DNA of 30,969 nucleotides from Ruminococcaceae bacterium UBA3329 (GCA_002361875.1 DERX01000074.1:1-30969), one strand, 5' to 3'. Shown: positions 7,635 to 15,586, counted from the first letter of the stretch. The notes: generated by a model from the letters alone, not told the origin. Numbers and translations are program-made.

Positions 7635-8371
7635 TGTTTAATTTCCTTATAAAAATCAAGTGTGTTAAAGTTTCTTTGAAGTCGGGAAAGTATGTATCTT
7701 TCCGTAATAAAGCTAAGGTCGGAAAGAGAGTCAGTAGGCATTGAAAAATTATATATTTTATTGAAATCCGAAAACGCTATATGCCTCATTGCCCTGACAA
7801 GTCCGATTTCAAGCGGGAGCATTGCCGAGGCGGACATACAGTTTTCACAGTAAAGAAGCCCCTGCTCAACATCAAAATACATTGTATTTGTTTCATACTC
7901 TCCGCATTTATCACAGGCGATTAAATTCGGCATATAACCTGCAATGCACATAAGCCGAAGCTCCGTTATGGCTTTAATCTGCTCATTTTCTCTTCCACCC
8001 TTTGCGAGAAAGTTAAGGGAATTGAGCATAAGGCGCAAATATTCTTCGCTTTGCTCGCCCTCCTGCACAAGGGTTAAGCAAAGCTCTGAAAAATACTGTC
8101 CTAAAGACAGCTTTTCAATATCCGTGCCAAGCTTAAAAAAAGTTTCAATAGGCTCTGCCTCGTCAACAACATAAGCGTCGCCTGATTCATGCAGAGAAAT
8201 TTTTGAATAGCAAAATATTGCCGTTGCGTTATTTTTTTTATTTTTAAAGCTTTTAGCCCCGTGAACGAACGCCCGAATAAGCCCGTTTTTGCGAGTTAAA
8301 ATGTAAACGAGCTTGTCCTTTTCACGTATATTCTGTTCTTTGAGGATCAGTCCCTCTGTATTCGTCCTCAT
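7631..8371 (-). CDS. recO: DNA repair protein RecO
   Basis: A 246-residue protein with an N-terminal OB fold (MRTNTEGLILKEQNIREKDK start, typical of RecO) and a C-terminal helical domain with a zinc site: C153-x2-C156 and C175-x2-C178. RecO loads RecA with RecR during gap and break repair. The frame is open for 22 further codons upstream, but GGAG lies 6-7 nt before the ATG at 8371, and the family N-terminus begins there. The start lies inside yqzL (50-nt overlap), and the stop overlaps the mutS2 start by 4 nt, so the three genes are probably translationally coupled. Confidence 0.95.
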   Translation of the reverse strand: MRTNTEGLILKEQNIREKDKLVYILTRKNGLIRAFVHGAKSFKNKKNNATAIFCYSKISLHESGDAYVVDEAEPIETFFKLGTDIEKLSLGQYFSELCLTLVQEGEQSEEYLRLMLNSLNFLAKGGRENEQIKAITELRLMCIAGYMPNLIACDKCGEYETNTMYFDVEQGLLYCENCMSASAMLPLEIGLVRAMRHIAFSDFNKIYNFSMPTDSLSDLSFITERYILSRLQRNFNTLDFYKEIKQ

Positions 8372-8483
8372 AATTTTCTCCGAAACTGTTTTTTGCTTTA
8401 TTTTCAAGCGATTTTCGGTAAACAAGGTAATCCTCAACCTTGCCCGATTTCGAAAATTTGCTCCAAATTGCCATACTGTCCAT
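8322..8483 (-). CDS. yqzL: Small YqzL-family protein between era and recO
   Basis: A 53-codon frame starting ATG at 8483 (second possible ATG at 8474) and ending TGA at 8322-8324. The peptide begins MDSMAIWSKFSKSGKVEDYL and continues VYRKSLENKAK, fitting the small YqzL family pattern of W-x-x-F-x-x-(S/T)-G-x-x-x-x-Y-L-x-(Y/F)-(K/R). In Bacillus yqzL occupies exactly this place between era and recO. Function is unknown. The ribosome binding site GGGTGA is modest. The last 50 nt overlap the start of recO in another frame; the peptide after about residue 37 is therefore constrained by recO. Family assignment comes from motif plus position; a shorter protein than most gene finders call. Confidence 0.8.
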   Translation of the reverse strand: MDSMAIWSKFSKSGKVEDYLVYRKSLENKAKNSFGENYEDEYRGTDPQRTEYT

Positions 8484-8541
8484 ATTTATCACCCGAAATT
8501 ATTTTTAGCAGACGGATGAAAAATATATATGGAAAAATCTA

Positions 8542-9435
8542 TCAATCCAAACCGAAATTGTGAATTAAGCCTTCACGGTTGCGCCAGCCCTCTTTAACCT
8601 TTACCCAGCATTTAAGATTTATTTTACAGTCAAAAAACCGTTCCATATCCTGCCGTGCATAGGTTGAAATTTTTTTGAGCATTGCACCGTTTTTGCCGAT
8701 AATAATTCCCTTATGGCTTTCTCTTTCGCAGTAAATCAGCGCCTCAACATCAAGTATTCCGTTGTCACGCTCTTGCATTTTCTCAATACTTACGGCAGTT
8801 CCGTGGGGAATTTCCTTGTCGAGTAATCTCAACATTTTTTCACGGATTATCTCCCCTGCCAAGACTCTTTCGGGCTGGTCTGTAAGAGTGTCATCGGGGA
8901 AGAAATGCTCCGACTCGAACGAGAGAGCTTTAAGCTCTGAAAGCAAAATATCAAGACCGTTGCCGTCCTGCGCTGAAACGGGAACAACCGCCTTAAAGTC
9001 ATAAAGCGCACTGATTTCCGCAATTCTGCCCATAAGCCTTTCCTTGTCACGGACAGTGTCAATTTTATTTATGGCAAGTACCGCCGGGTGTTTGCCTTTT
9101 TTTATTTTATCTATAAGCGCAAGCTCTGCTTCGGAAAGTTTACCATCAGGCTCAACCACCAAAAGACAGGCGTCAACGCCGTCAAGGCTGTCGCTTACCG
9201 CCTTTACCATTTTTTCGCCGAGTTTTGTCCTCGGCTTATGATAGCCCGGGGTATCCGTAAATACAAGCTGAACATTGTCGTCTGTTGTCAACACACCCAT
9301 TATTCTTGTGCGTGTTGTCTGCGGTTTTGAGGAAACTATCGCTATTTTTTGCCCTAAAAGGCGGTTAAGTATTGAAGATTTACCGACATTCGCCTTGCCG
9401 ATAATCGCTATAAACGCAGTTTTTGATGTGTTCAT
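8542..9435 (-). CDS. era: GTPase Era (16S rRNA processing)
   Basis: A 297-residue Ras-like GTPase with a C-terminal KH domain. Motifs: P-loop GKANVGKSS at 13-21, switch region SSKPQTTR ending at 42, DTPG at 61-64, NKID at 123-126, and the KH loop IGKNG at 246-250. Era binds the 3' end of 16S rRNA and controls late 30S assembly. It follows dgkA with an ATGA overlap. In Bacillus cdd lies between dgkA and era; here it is absent. Length and motif order are normal. Confidence 0.98.
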   Translation of the reverse strand: MNTSKTAFIAIIGKANVGKSSILNRLLGQKIAIVSSKPQTTRTRIMGVLTTDDNVQLVFTDTPGYHKPRTKLGEKMVKAVSDSLDGVDACLLVVEPDGKLSEAELALIDKIKKGKHPAVLAINKIDTVRDKERLMGRIAEISALYDFKAVVPVSAQDGNGLDILLSELKALSFESEHFFPDDTLTDQPERVLAGEIIREKMLRLLDKEIPHGTAVSIEKMQERDNGILDVEALIYCERESHKGIIIGKNGAMLKKISTYARQDMERFFDCKINLKCWVKVKEGWRNREGLIHNFGLD

Positions 9436-9914
9436 TTTTTCTCCTTTTTTCCGAAGCCGAACAGAATGAAAAGCACTGCCAGACCCAAAGAAATTATAAA
9501 TAAAATCAAAGCAAAAATATGTGTTACAAAGAAATTAAACAAGAGTTTAAAAGCCGCAGGCTGGTACATTATTGCTATTCCGCAGGCTACCGCTGCAATT
9601 GCAAACACCAAAACAGCACCCGCCGCCGTGTCCTTTGCAATTTTACCGAGAGGGGTATGCTCTTTACCATGCAAATCCACAGCCGCCTCGACCGCCGTAT
9701 TGATAAGCTCGCCGCCGATTACAAGTCCGTTTGCTATGAAAATTACCGCAAACTGAGTCCGTGTTATCTTGAAAAAATCAAATGCCAAAAGGAATAAGTA
9801 CATATAAAACATACAAACGAAATGCACTCTCATATTGCACTCTGTTTTTAACGCTGTTAAGATTCCTTCAAATGCAAACCGGAAACCTTTAATAAACTTT
9901 TTAAGCTCTTTCAT
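9432..9914 (-). CDS. dgkA: Diacylglycerol/undecaprenol kinase family protein with extra C-terminal membrane helix
   Basis: An integral membrane lipid kinase of the prokaryotic DgkA family; in Gram-positives these phosphorylate undecaprenol and recycle it for wall synthesis. The family signature is clear at about residues 68-101 (GGELINTAVEAAVDL, then PLGKIAKDTAAGAVLV), with the catalytic Glu and Asn residues in place. Three canonical membrane helices lie at about 33-50, 54-68 and 97-117. At 160 residues it is longer than the usual 120-130: residues 125-155 add a fourth hydrophobic helix followed by a basic tail (GKKEKK). GGAGG precedes the ATG. The stop overlaps the era start by 4 nt. Confidence 0.92.
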   Translation of the reverse strand: MKELKKFIKGFRFAFEGILTALKTECNMRVHFVCMFYMYLFLLAFDFFKITRTQFAVIFIANGLVIGGELINTAVEAAVDLHGKEHTPLGKIAKDTAAGAVLVFAIAAVACGIAIMYQPAAFKLLFNFFVTHIFALILFIISLGLAVLFILFGFGKKEKK

Positions 9915-9926
9915 ATTTCCTCCGAA

Positions 9927-10430
9927 TTACTCGTCAATGTAATAGCTCCCGTTGCGTTTAAGCCCCATTTGAGTGAGCGACTCCTCTTCCTTTTCACGCA
10001 TACGCACAGCCTCAAGTCCGCCGCCCTCATGGTCATAGCCGAGCAAATGCAAGAGCGAATGTACCGTTAAAAATCCGATTTCGCGCTGAAGAGAATGACC
10101 GAACCTTTCAGCTTGTGCGAATGCATGCTCAATTGAAATTACAATATCGCCGAGCATTTTAGCCCCCGTGTCATAGTTTATGTCGTAAACTCCGTTTTCG
10201 CCCAAGGGGAATGAAAGCACATCGGTACTCCTGTCAATATTTCTGTACTGACGGTTCAATTCCTGAATTTTTTCATCGTCAACAATTGTTACGCTGATTT
10301 CAGCATCGCCCGGGAAGCCCTCGTTGGTAAGTACCGCATTACAGGAACGGCGAATAAGCATTCTCACGCCTGTCGGGACTTTAACAGCATTTTGGTCGTT
10401 CTTAATTATTACTTTGATTTTTCCGTTCAT
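9927..10430 (-). CDS. ybeY: Endoribonuclease/rRNA maturation factor YbeY
   Basis: A 167-residue metalloprotein of the UPF0054 family. The zinc-binding H-x3-H-x5-H motif is HSLLHLLGYDH with His124, His128 and His134; the preceding STDVLSFPL (68-76) is the second family signature. YbeY takes part in 16S rRNA 3'-end maturation and ribosome quality control. Its start overlaps the phoH stop (ATGA type), the usual phoH-ybeY pairing. The N-terminal 20 residues are basic. Length is normal. Confidence 0.96.
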   Translation of the reverse strand: MNGKIKVIIKNDQNAVKVPTGVRMLIRRSCNAVLTNEGFPGDAEISVTIVDDEKIQELNRQYRNIDRSTDVLSFPLGENGVYDINYDTGAKMLGDIVISIEHAFAQAERFGHSLQREIGFLTVHSLLHLLGYDHEGGGLEAVRMREKEEESLTQMGLKRNGSYYIDE

Positions 10431-11389
10431 TTTTTCTTTCTCTCTTCCTGTTTTTCGTATGCTTTGATTATATCCTGCACCAATTTATGACGTACAACGT
10501 CTTTTTCAGTAAAAATATTTATCGCAATATCGTCAACATTTTTAAGCACTCGCATTGCATCCACAAGCCCTGATTTTTTGCCGTCGGGAAGGTCGATTTG
10601 CGTAATGTCGCCCGTTACAACAATTTTTGAGCCGAAGCCGAGACGTGTTAAAAACATTTTCATCTGTTCCCTTGTTGTATTCTGCGCCTCATCAAGAATA
10701 ATAAATGAGTCGTCAAGTGTTCTGCCCCTCATATAAGCAAGAGGCGCTACCTCAATACTTCCCCGTTCCTGATATTTCTGAAAGCTTTCAGCGCCCAGCA
10801 TATCGAACAGTGCATCGTAAAGCGGACGCAGATACGGGTCAACCTTTTGCTGAAGGTCGCCGGGTAAAAATCCAAGCTTTTCGCCTGCCTCAACTGCGGG
10901 GCGGGTGAGAATTATTCTGTTAACCTCTTTTGCACGGAAAGCCTTTACCGCCATTGCCACGGCAAGATAAGTTTTGCCCGTACCCGCAGGCCCTGCGCCG
11001 AGAGTTATTGTATTGTTTCTTATATAATCAACATATTTTTTCTGTCCGAGCGTTTTGGGTTTTACGGGTTTTCCCTTGCTTGTAATGCAAATACAGTCAC
11101 CCGAAAGAGAAATAAGCTTGTCCTCATTTCCGTCATCGGCAAGGCTTATTACATAACGCACATTTTGCTCGGTTATAGCCTCGCCTTTGTTAATAAGAAT
11201 CAGTAATCCGTTTACCGCCCTGACAGCTTTGGATACATCTTCAACCTCACCCGAAATTTTAATTTCAGAACCTCGGCTTATTACCTTTACGCCGTAATGA
11301 GACTCTATTAGTTTAATATTTTCGTCAAAATTTCCGAACAAGCTTACCGCCTGCTCCATTCTGTCAACACTGATTATTTGTTCGTACAT
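10427..11389 (-). CDS. phoH: PhoH family ATPase (PhoL/YbeZ type)
   Basis: A 320-residue cytoplasmic ATPase. An N-terminal KH-like region (about 20-65) is followed by the PhoH domain with Walker A GPAGTGKT at 133-140 and Walker B LDEAQN at 232-237; LTRPAVEAGEKLGFLPGD (161-178) is a strong family signature. PhoH-like proteins next to ybeY are thought to be RNA helicases helping YbeY or ribosome maturation; the role is inferred from family and neighbourhood. The ribosome binding site AAGGTGA precedes the ATG. A candidate promoter lies at 11433-11461, making phoH the likely first gene of the phoH-mutS2 unit. Confidence 0.95.
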   Translation of the reverse strand: MYEQIISVDRMEQAVSLFGNFDENIKLIESHYGVKVISRGSEIKISGEVEDVSKAVRAVNGLLILINKGEAITEQNVRYVISLADDGNEDKLISLSGDCICITSKGKPVKPKTLGQKKYVDYIRNNTITLGAGPAGTGKTYLAVAMAVKAFRAKEVNRIILTRPAVEAGEKLGFLPGDLQQKVDPYLRPLYDALFDMLGAESFQKYQERGSIEVAPLAYMRGRTLDDSFIILDEAQNTTREQMKMFLTRLGFGSKIVVTGDITQIDLPDGKKSGLVDAMRVLKNVDDIAINIFTEKDVVRHKLVQDIIKAYEKQEERKKK

Positions 11390-11432
11390 TACTTCACCTT
11401 AATTTTACATCTTGATATAATTCCACATAATA

Positions 11433-11461
11433 ATTGTATCACAGTTTTTTTATTTTGTCTT
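11433..11461 (-). promoter_or_regulatory. phoH: Candidate sigma-A promoter of the phoH-mutS2 unit
   Basis: On the minus strand AAGACA (11456-11461, 4/6 to consensus) and TACAAT (11433-11438, 5/6) are separated by exactly 17 nt. The site covers the 71-nt gap between yqfD and phoH. It would free the housekeeping genes from the sporulation-controlled yqfCD upstream. Confidence 0.5.
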
Positions 11462-12624
11462 TAGTTTTTTTCTATATAAATTTCCTTTAATTCGGCTATA
11501 TTTTTCTCGCAGGTTGAATAAACGGCACAGGAAAAATCGGTATCGTTTTCATTTACCGTTATTTTACTGTTTTTTACCTCGGCAGTATTTATTAGCTCAT
11601 TTATATGCTCCGCACATTTAAAAAGGCAGATTAAATTTTGCATTTCGCTGTTTTCGCACGGATTTTCCGCAAATGTAAGTCCCGTTGTTTTGATTATTCC
11701 CACAGGCAAAATTGCATCTCCGCTTTGAAGATAAGACGCGTTTTCGCTGATTATTTCGCCGGTCGGGTCTATTCCTATGGGAATTATAAATCCGAAAAAG
11801 AAAAGCTCGTTTTTCTTTTTATAATCTGTCAGCGCATAAACATTAAAATTTTGCCTTGAAACGCTGAAATTATCCTTCGTTTCTGCACGCACAATACCGT
11901 CAGCGTGAAGAGCTTCTTCACTGCCGTCACGGTGTGTTACAATTCCGCTTATAAGTAAGTCGCCCTTTCTTACCGCAGAGCCAACTTTTACCTCTTCCGT
12001 GCCCTGCAAAATATCGCACGATAAAACAAGTCCATCCTCGCTCGCAACTACATTTGTGGGCACCGAGTCATCGTAAAATTCAGGTATTTTCCGTTTTTCT
12101 CTTATTTCAATACAAAGCATACTGCCCTTTTTGTTGACCTTTGCCCAAGAAAGCTCCGGAATATCCTTCAGCACCTTTTCCGTAATATTTTTCAAATCCA
12201 AGTCAGATATTTTTGCACCCGTTTTAACTCCGTAGCCCTCAAAGGCGGAGAGTATCTCAGTGTCTTCAATTTCCTTATTGCCCACAACCTCAATCCGCCA
12301 CGCAAACTGCGAAAGTGTTATGAGGATTAAAACAAAGGCTGTAACTCCGACGGCAAGTCCTGAACGCACCTTGTTTTCGGCAAACCAAAACCGCAGACCG
12401 CATTTCTTTAATATATGAATTTTCATTCCTGATTTTTTGGCAATACTGCGAAGCCGTTTATATCCGCCGACAGAAGTGCTCGCCGTAATTTCTCCGTTAC
12501 TGTTTTTGATGTTCCATAAAGGTATATTTTCCGTCCTGCAAAGGTTTATAAACATTTCGGAAAATCCGCCGCCCGCAGAAAATTTTACAAAGCCTATTAT
12601 GTATTTTAAAAATTTTATTATCAT
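11461..12624 (-). CDS. yqfD: Sporulation protein YqfD
   Basis: A 387-residue protein of the YqfD (stage IV sporulation-like) family. A cytoplasmic N-terminal domain (1-85) is followed by one membrane segment (about 88-106) and a long outer domain with a POTRA-like start (FAWRIEVVGNKEIEDTEILSA, residues 107-127, kept here as a motif span). A second hydrophobic stretch, FFFGFIIPIGI, occurs late in the protein. In Bacillus yqfD sits with yqfC and phoH in the same order and belongs to the mother-cell sigma-E regulon; its mechanism is not established. The ribosome binding site GGCGG precedes the ATG; 11 nt separate it from yqfC. Confidence 0.9.
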   Translation of the reverse strand: MIIKFLKYIIGFVKFSAGGGFSEMFINLCRTENIPLWNIKNSNGEITASTSVGGYKRLRSIAKKSGMKIHILKKCGLRFWFAENKVRSGLAVGVTAFVLILITLSQFAWRIEVVGNKEIEDTEILSAFEGYGVKTGAKISDLDLKNITEKVLKDIPELSWAKVNKKGSMLCIEIREKRKIPEFYDDSVPTNVVASEDGLVLSCDILQGTEEVKVGSAVRKGDLLISGIVTHRDGSEEALHADGIVRAETKDNFSVSRQNFNVYALTDYKKKNELFFFGFIIPIGIDPTGEIISENASYLQSGDAILPVGIIKTTGLTFAENPCENSEMQNLICLFKCAEHINELINTAEVKNSKITVNENDTDFSCAVYSTCEKNIAELKEIYIEKN

Positions 12625-12635
12625 ATTTTACCGCC

Positions 12636-12896
12636 TCAGTCAAATGAAATGTCCGAAATTTCGCCGCAAATTACCGCACAGTCCTCGCCGTAATTTTTAA
12701 TGGTCAGGTTGCTTCCGCAAAAGCAAATGTTTATGTTTCCCATAGAAAATTTAAGCCTTGTTTCATCATATTCCTTGATTTCACGGCACCCCTCCAAAAC
12801 AGCCTCGCGGTTATCCGTGACAGTAACTTGAGAGGAAAAGCCGATATTTTCTGTCGGCGTGATTTTTTTCTTGCTGTGTTTACCGTTCTTTTTCAA
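12636..12896 (-). CDS. yqfC: Sporulation protein YqfC
   Basis: An 86-residue protein of the YqfC family: a basic N-terminus (KKNGKHSKKK) then a beta-rich domain (VTVTDNREAVLEGCREI and the segment ending NICFCGSNLTIKNYG). Family and position before yqfD identify it; the molecular role is unknown, but the gene is linked to sporulation in Bacillus. The start is TTG at 12896, supported by a strong GAGGTGA site 4 nt upstream; no ATG fits the site. It is divergent from ylbJ, with 72 nt between the two coding regions. Confidence 0.87.
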   Translation of the reverse strand: MKKNGKHSKKKITPTENIGFSSQVTVTDNREAVLEGCREIKEYDETRLKFSMGNINICFCGSNLTIKNYGEDCAVICGEISDISFD

Positions 12897-12922
12897 AAAA
12901 TCACCTCATTTTTTATTTTTTC

Positions 12923-12951
12923 ATTATAATTTTGTCTACTTTTAAATATAT
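12923..12951 (-). promoter_or_regulatory. yqfC: Weak sigma-E-like promoter candidate for yqfCD
   Basis: On the minus strand ATATATT (12945-12951) and ATTATAAT (12923-12930) are 14 nt apart, the spacing of sigma-E promoters, but the -10 matches the CATACAAT-type consensus at only 5 of 8 positions. The AT-rich region gives such matches easily. The rest of the 72-nt divergent region must also hold the ylbJ promoter, which I could not place. Confidence 0.25.
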
Positions 12952-12968
12952 TATATCGGGTGTGAAAT

Positions 12969-14018
12969 ATGATAATTATAAAACCGAAACTCAACTTTAT
13001 TTTGCTTATATCCGTAATTTCGGCAGGTGCGTGTTTGTTTGCTTTTCCTGAAATAACGTTGGTAGGAGCTAAAAACGGTGTTAATATTTGCTTAAATACT
13101 CTTATTCCATCACTTTTCCCGTTTATGGCACTGTCAACCTTTATTATGCGAACCGACGCACTGCGTTTTCCCTGTAAATTATTCGAAAAAACAACTAAAT
13201 ACTTATTTCTTTTACCCGAAAACGCAGGTCAGATTATTTTTATGTCACTTATCGGCGGATATCCGGTAGGTGCAAAGCTCACCGCAGACGCACTGAAAAA
13301 CGGTGAAATAACCGAAAATGAGGCAAAAAGGCTCTGCATCTTTTGTATGAATGCAGGCCCTGCGTTTACGGTTACGGCTCTCGGAGTAAATATTTACGGC
13401 AATGCCGCAGCAGGTATTATAATTTTTGTTTCACTGTGCATTTCTTCACTGATTTTAGGCATACTCACAAGATTTTTGTCAGACGGAAAAAGCACAGTTC
13501 AAATAAAAAAAAGCGTTAAAAGGTTTTCAACAGACGATATTACTTTTTCGGTTTGGGACGCTTTTGAGGCCATATTACGGATTTGCGCATGGGTAATTTT
13601 ATTTTCGGCTTTTATGTCGCCCGTCACGGCAAAGCTCGGAAAAAGCGGCGAAATTTTATGTGCTGTTGCAGAGGTTACCGCAGGGAGCGTGACAGTTTCA
13701 AAAATGTGTCCTGTTCCCGTCGTTACAGCACTGTGCGGCTTTGGAGGTTTTTGTGTACACTGTCAGGTACTGAAATATTTAAAGGAATGTGCACTTCCGT
13801 ATAAGCTGTTTTTTGTCGGCAGAATACTTAATTCCGCAATATCTGCCGCAATATGCCACATAATTTTATATTATTTTCCTATTGAGCAAAATGTTTCATA
13901 TACCTTTTCAAGTGCAAAAGTTTCTGCAGCTTCGGTTTCTCTGCCGACGGTTATTACATTTATTTTTATGTGTGTTACAATGGTTTTGAATATTGAAAAG
14001 AAAGGCAAAGTATGCTAA
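12969..14018 (+). CDS. ylbJ: Sporulation integral membrane protein YlbJ
   Basis: A 349-residue polytopic membrane protein with about eight hydrophobic segments and nucleoside-recognition (Gate) domain features: IPSLFPFMALS (about 46-56), GGYPVGAKLT (about 96-105), MNAGPAFTVTALG (about 127-139) and CGFGGFCVHCQVL (about 256-268). These are the marks of YlbJ, which in Bacillus is expressed in the mother cell and needed for normal spores, probably as a transporter or channel; its substrate is not known. It and the following small gene are the only plus-strand genes here, divergent from yqfC and convergent with ftsZ. The ribosome binding site GGGTGTG is weak. The last residues (NIEKKGKVC) follow the final membrane helix. 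Confidence 0.88.
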   Translation: MIIIKPKLNFILLISVISAGACLFAFPEITLVGAKNGVNICLNTLIPSLFPFMALSTFIMRTDALRFPCKLFEKTTKYLFLLPENAGQIIFMSLIGGYPVGAKLTADALKNGEITENEAKRLCIFCMNAGPAFTVTALGVNIYGNAAAGIIIFVSLCISSLILGILTRFLSDGKSTVQIKKSVKRFSTDDITFSVWDAFEAILRICAWVILFSAFMSPVTAKLGKSGEILCAVAEVTAGSVTVSKMCPVPVVTALCGFGGFCVHCQVLKYLKECALPYKLFFVGRILNSAISAAICHIILYYFPIEQNVSYTFSSAKVSAASVSLPTVITFIFMCVTMVLNIEKKGKVC

Positions 14019-14066
14019 AATAAACATATTAAATAAATCCGATAAGCGGATAAAAGGACAGATAGA

Positions 14067-14285
14067 ATGAAAAACAAGCTTTTGAATGAAAAGGAAATAT
14101 CTCCCTCCTGCTCCTACTGCTTTCACGGCAGACCCTCGCCCGACGGAGAAAGCATACTTTGCATTAAAAACGGAGTTACTGAGAAAGACGGATACTGTAA
14201 AAAATTCCGTTACGATATTTTAAAGCGTCAGCCGAGGCGCCCTGCACGCTTACAGAAGTTTGATAAAGACGATTTCAGTCTTTGA
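14067..14285 (+). CDS. Small four-cysteine protein, putative zinc-binding, unknown function
   Basis: A 72-residue protein with four cysteines spaced C15-x2-C18-x13-C32-x11-C44, a layout suited to a small zinc ribbon or iron site. The N-terminal half carries PSCSYCFHGRPSPDGESILC; the C-terminal part is strongly basic (RRPARLQ with several Lys) then acidic (DKDDF). There is no signal peptide, so a cytoplasmic nucleic-acid-binding role is possible but unproven. I do not recognise the family. AGGA lies about 8 nt before the ATG. It is 48 nt after ylbJ on the same strand and may share its transcript, which would give it sporulation-linked expression. Coding status rests on the ribosome binding site, Cys pattern and lack of other genes here. 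Confidence 0.75.
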   Translation: MKNKLLNEKEISPSCSYCFHGRPSPDGESILCIKNGVTEKDGYCKKFRYDILKRQPRRPARLQKFDKDDFSL

Positions 14286-14290
14286 TGCAC

Positions 14291-14321
14291 AAAAACAGGG
14301 AGAGCATTTTGCTCTCCCTGT
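14291..14321 (-). terminator. Rho-independent terminator of ftsZ
   Basis: A perfect 11-bp stem, ACAGGGAGAGC (14295-14305) with GCTCTCCCTGT (14311-14321), and a 5-nt loop. On the minus strand it is followed by TTTT plus T in the stem end, which suits termination of ftsZ, 32 nt after its stop. On the plus strand there is no T-run, but the stem may also slow transcripts from the ylbJ side. Confidence 0.85.
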
Positions 14322-14352
14322 AATGCTGTAATCATTTAAGATTTAATAAGAC

Positions 14353-15435
14353 TTATTTCTTGCTCTTGAAAAGGTCAAGGATATCGCCCATATCGTCATC
14401 AGCACCAAAGCTACTGCCCGAATTTGAGCTGATGTCAATGTTTTCGCTGTAGGACGGTCTTTTCGCCATACCGTTTGAATCAAGACCGAAGCCTGTTGCA
14501 ATAACGGTAACAACCATTTCGTCGTCAAGCTTGTCATCAAACGCAACGCCGAAGATAATGTTTGCGTCCTCGTCAGCCTGTGCACGGACAATGCCTGCCG
14601 CTGTATCAACATCTTCAAGAGTGATGTCGGGAGACGCTGTAATGCTGATAATTACGCCTTTAGCGCCGTTAATCGTTGTTTCAAGAAGAGGACTTGTGAT
14701 AGCCGCATTTGCCGCCTGCTCTGCCTTATCCTTACCGCTTGCTCTGCCGATGCCCATATGAGCATGACCTGCGTCCTTCATAATTGAAGTAACATCTGCA
14801 AAGTCAAGATTAATGAATGCGGGCATAGTAATAAGCTCTGTAACGCTGTTTACGCCCTGACGAAGAACATCATCGGCAATTTCAAATGCGTTTGCAAGTG
14901 TGAGCTTCTGCTCCGAAACATATTTAAGTCTTTCATTGGGGATAACAATAAGTGAATCAACATGCTGTGCAAGCTCTGCAATGCCTGCTTCAGCCTGTTT
15001 CATTCTGTGAGCACCCTCAAATGCGAAGGGCTTTGTAACGATACCTACTGTAAGGATTCCTTTTTCTTTAGCAATTTCAGCGATGATGGGAGCAGCGCCT
15101 GTACCTGTTCCGCCGCCCATACCTGCTGTAACAAATACCATCTGTGTGCCGTTAAGAGCCTCAATGATAGCGTCTCTGTTCTCTTCAGCAGATTTCTGAC
15201 CGATTTCGGGTTTTGCGCCTGCGCCTCTGCCGGCAGTAACCTTTTCACCTATCTGGATTTTCTCTTCTGCAAGCGAACGTGCAAGTGCCTGCTTGTCAGT
15301 ATTTATCGCAATAAGATGAACACCGTTAATTCCGGCCTTGCCCATGCGGTTGATTGCGTTTCCGCCGCCGCCGCCGACGCCGATAACTTTGATGTTTGTA
15401 ATATCCTCGTACTGATTATCAATTTCGAATGCCAT
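14353..15435 (-). CDS. ftsZ: Cell division protein FtsZ
   Basis: A 360-residue tubulin-like GTPase that forms the Z ring. The GTP-binding loop GGGGGNAINRM (21-31), the tubulin signature GGGTGTGA (108-115 region) and the T7 catalytic loop NLDFADV (209-215) are intact. The linker after about residue 320 is short, and the C-terminal peptide reads MGDILDLFKSKK, differing from the usual D-I-P-x-F-L-R core that binds FtsA and SepF. An in-frame ATG at 15468 exists, but AGGAGG sits 9 nt before the ATG at 15435, where the family N-terminus begins. It has its own promoter (15493-15521) and terminator, so it can be made apart from the rest of the cluster. Confidence 0.98.
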   Translation of the reverse strand: MAFEIDNQYEDITNIKVIGVGGGGGNAINRMGKAGINGVHLIAINTDKQALARSLAEEKIQIGEKVTAGRGAGAKPEIGQKSAEENRDAIIEALNGTQMVFVTAGMGGGTGTGAAPIIAEIAKEKGILTVGIVTKPFAFEGAHRMKQAEAGIAELAQHVDSLIVIPNERLKYVSEQKLTLANAFEIADDVLRQGVNSVTELITMPAFINLDFADVTSIMKDAGHAHMGIGRASGKDKAEQAANAAITSPLLETTINGAKGVIISITASPDITLEDVDTAAGIVRAQADEDANIIFGVAFDDKLDDEMVVTVIATGFGLDSNGMAKRPSYSENIDISSNSGSSFGADDDMGDILDLFKSKK

Positions 15436-15492
15436 TTTGAACATCCTCCTATGTATAGAAATTTTCACACCTATTGATTTTATTCAATGGTA

Positions 15493-15521
15493 ATTTTAAC
15501 ATTATTAAAAAGTATTTGCAA
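15493..15521 (-). promoter_or_regulatory. ftsZ: Extended -10 promoter of ftsZ
   Basis: TTGCAA (15516-15521) and TAAAAT (15493-15498) are 17 nt apart on the minus strand, with a TG dinucleotide one base before the -10 box (extended -10). It lies in the 151-nt gap after ftsQ. The start of transcription would be near 15486, giving a leader of about 50 nt. The rest of the gap is AT-rich with a small AGATTT/AAATCT hairpin. Confidence 0.6.
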
Positions 15522-15586
15522 TATATATTGTATAGATTTTTTGAAAAATCTTAACTTTTTTTCAAAAAAATAACTTTTTTCCTGAA

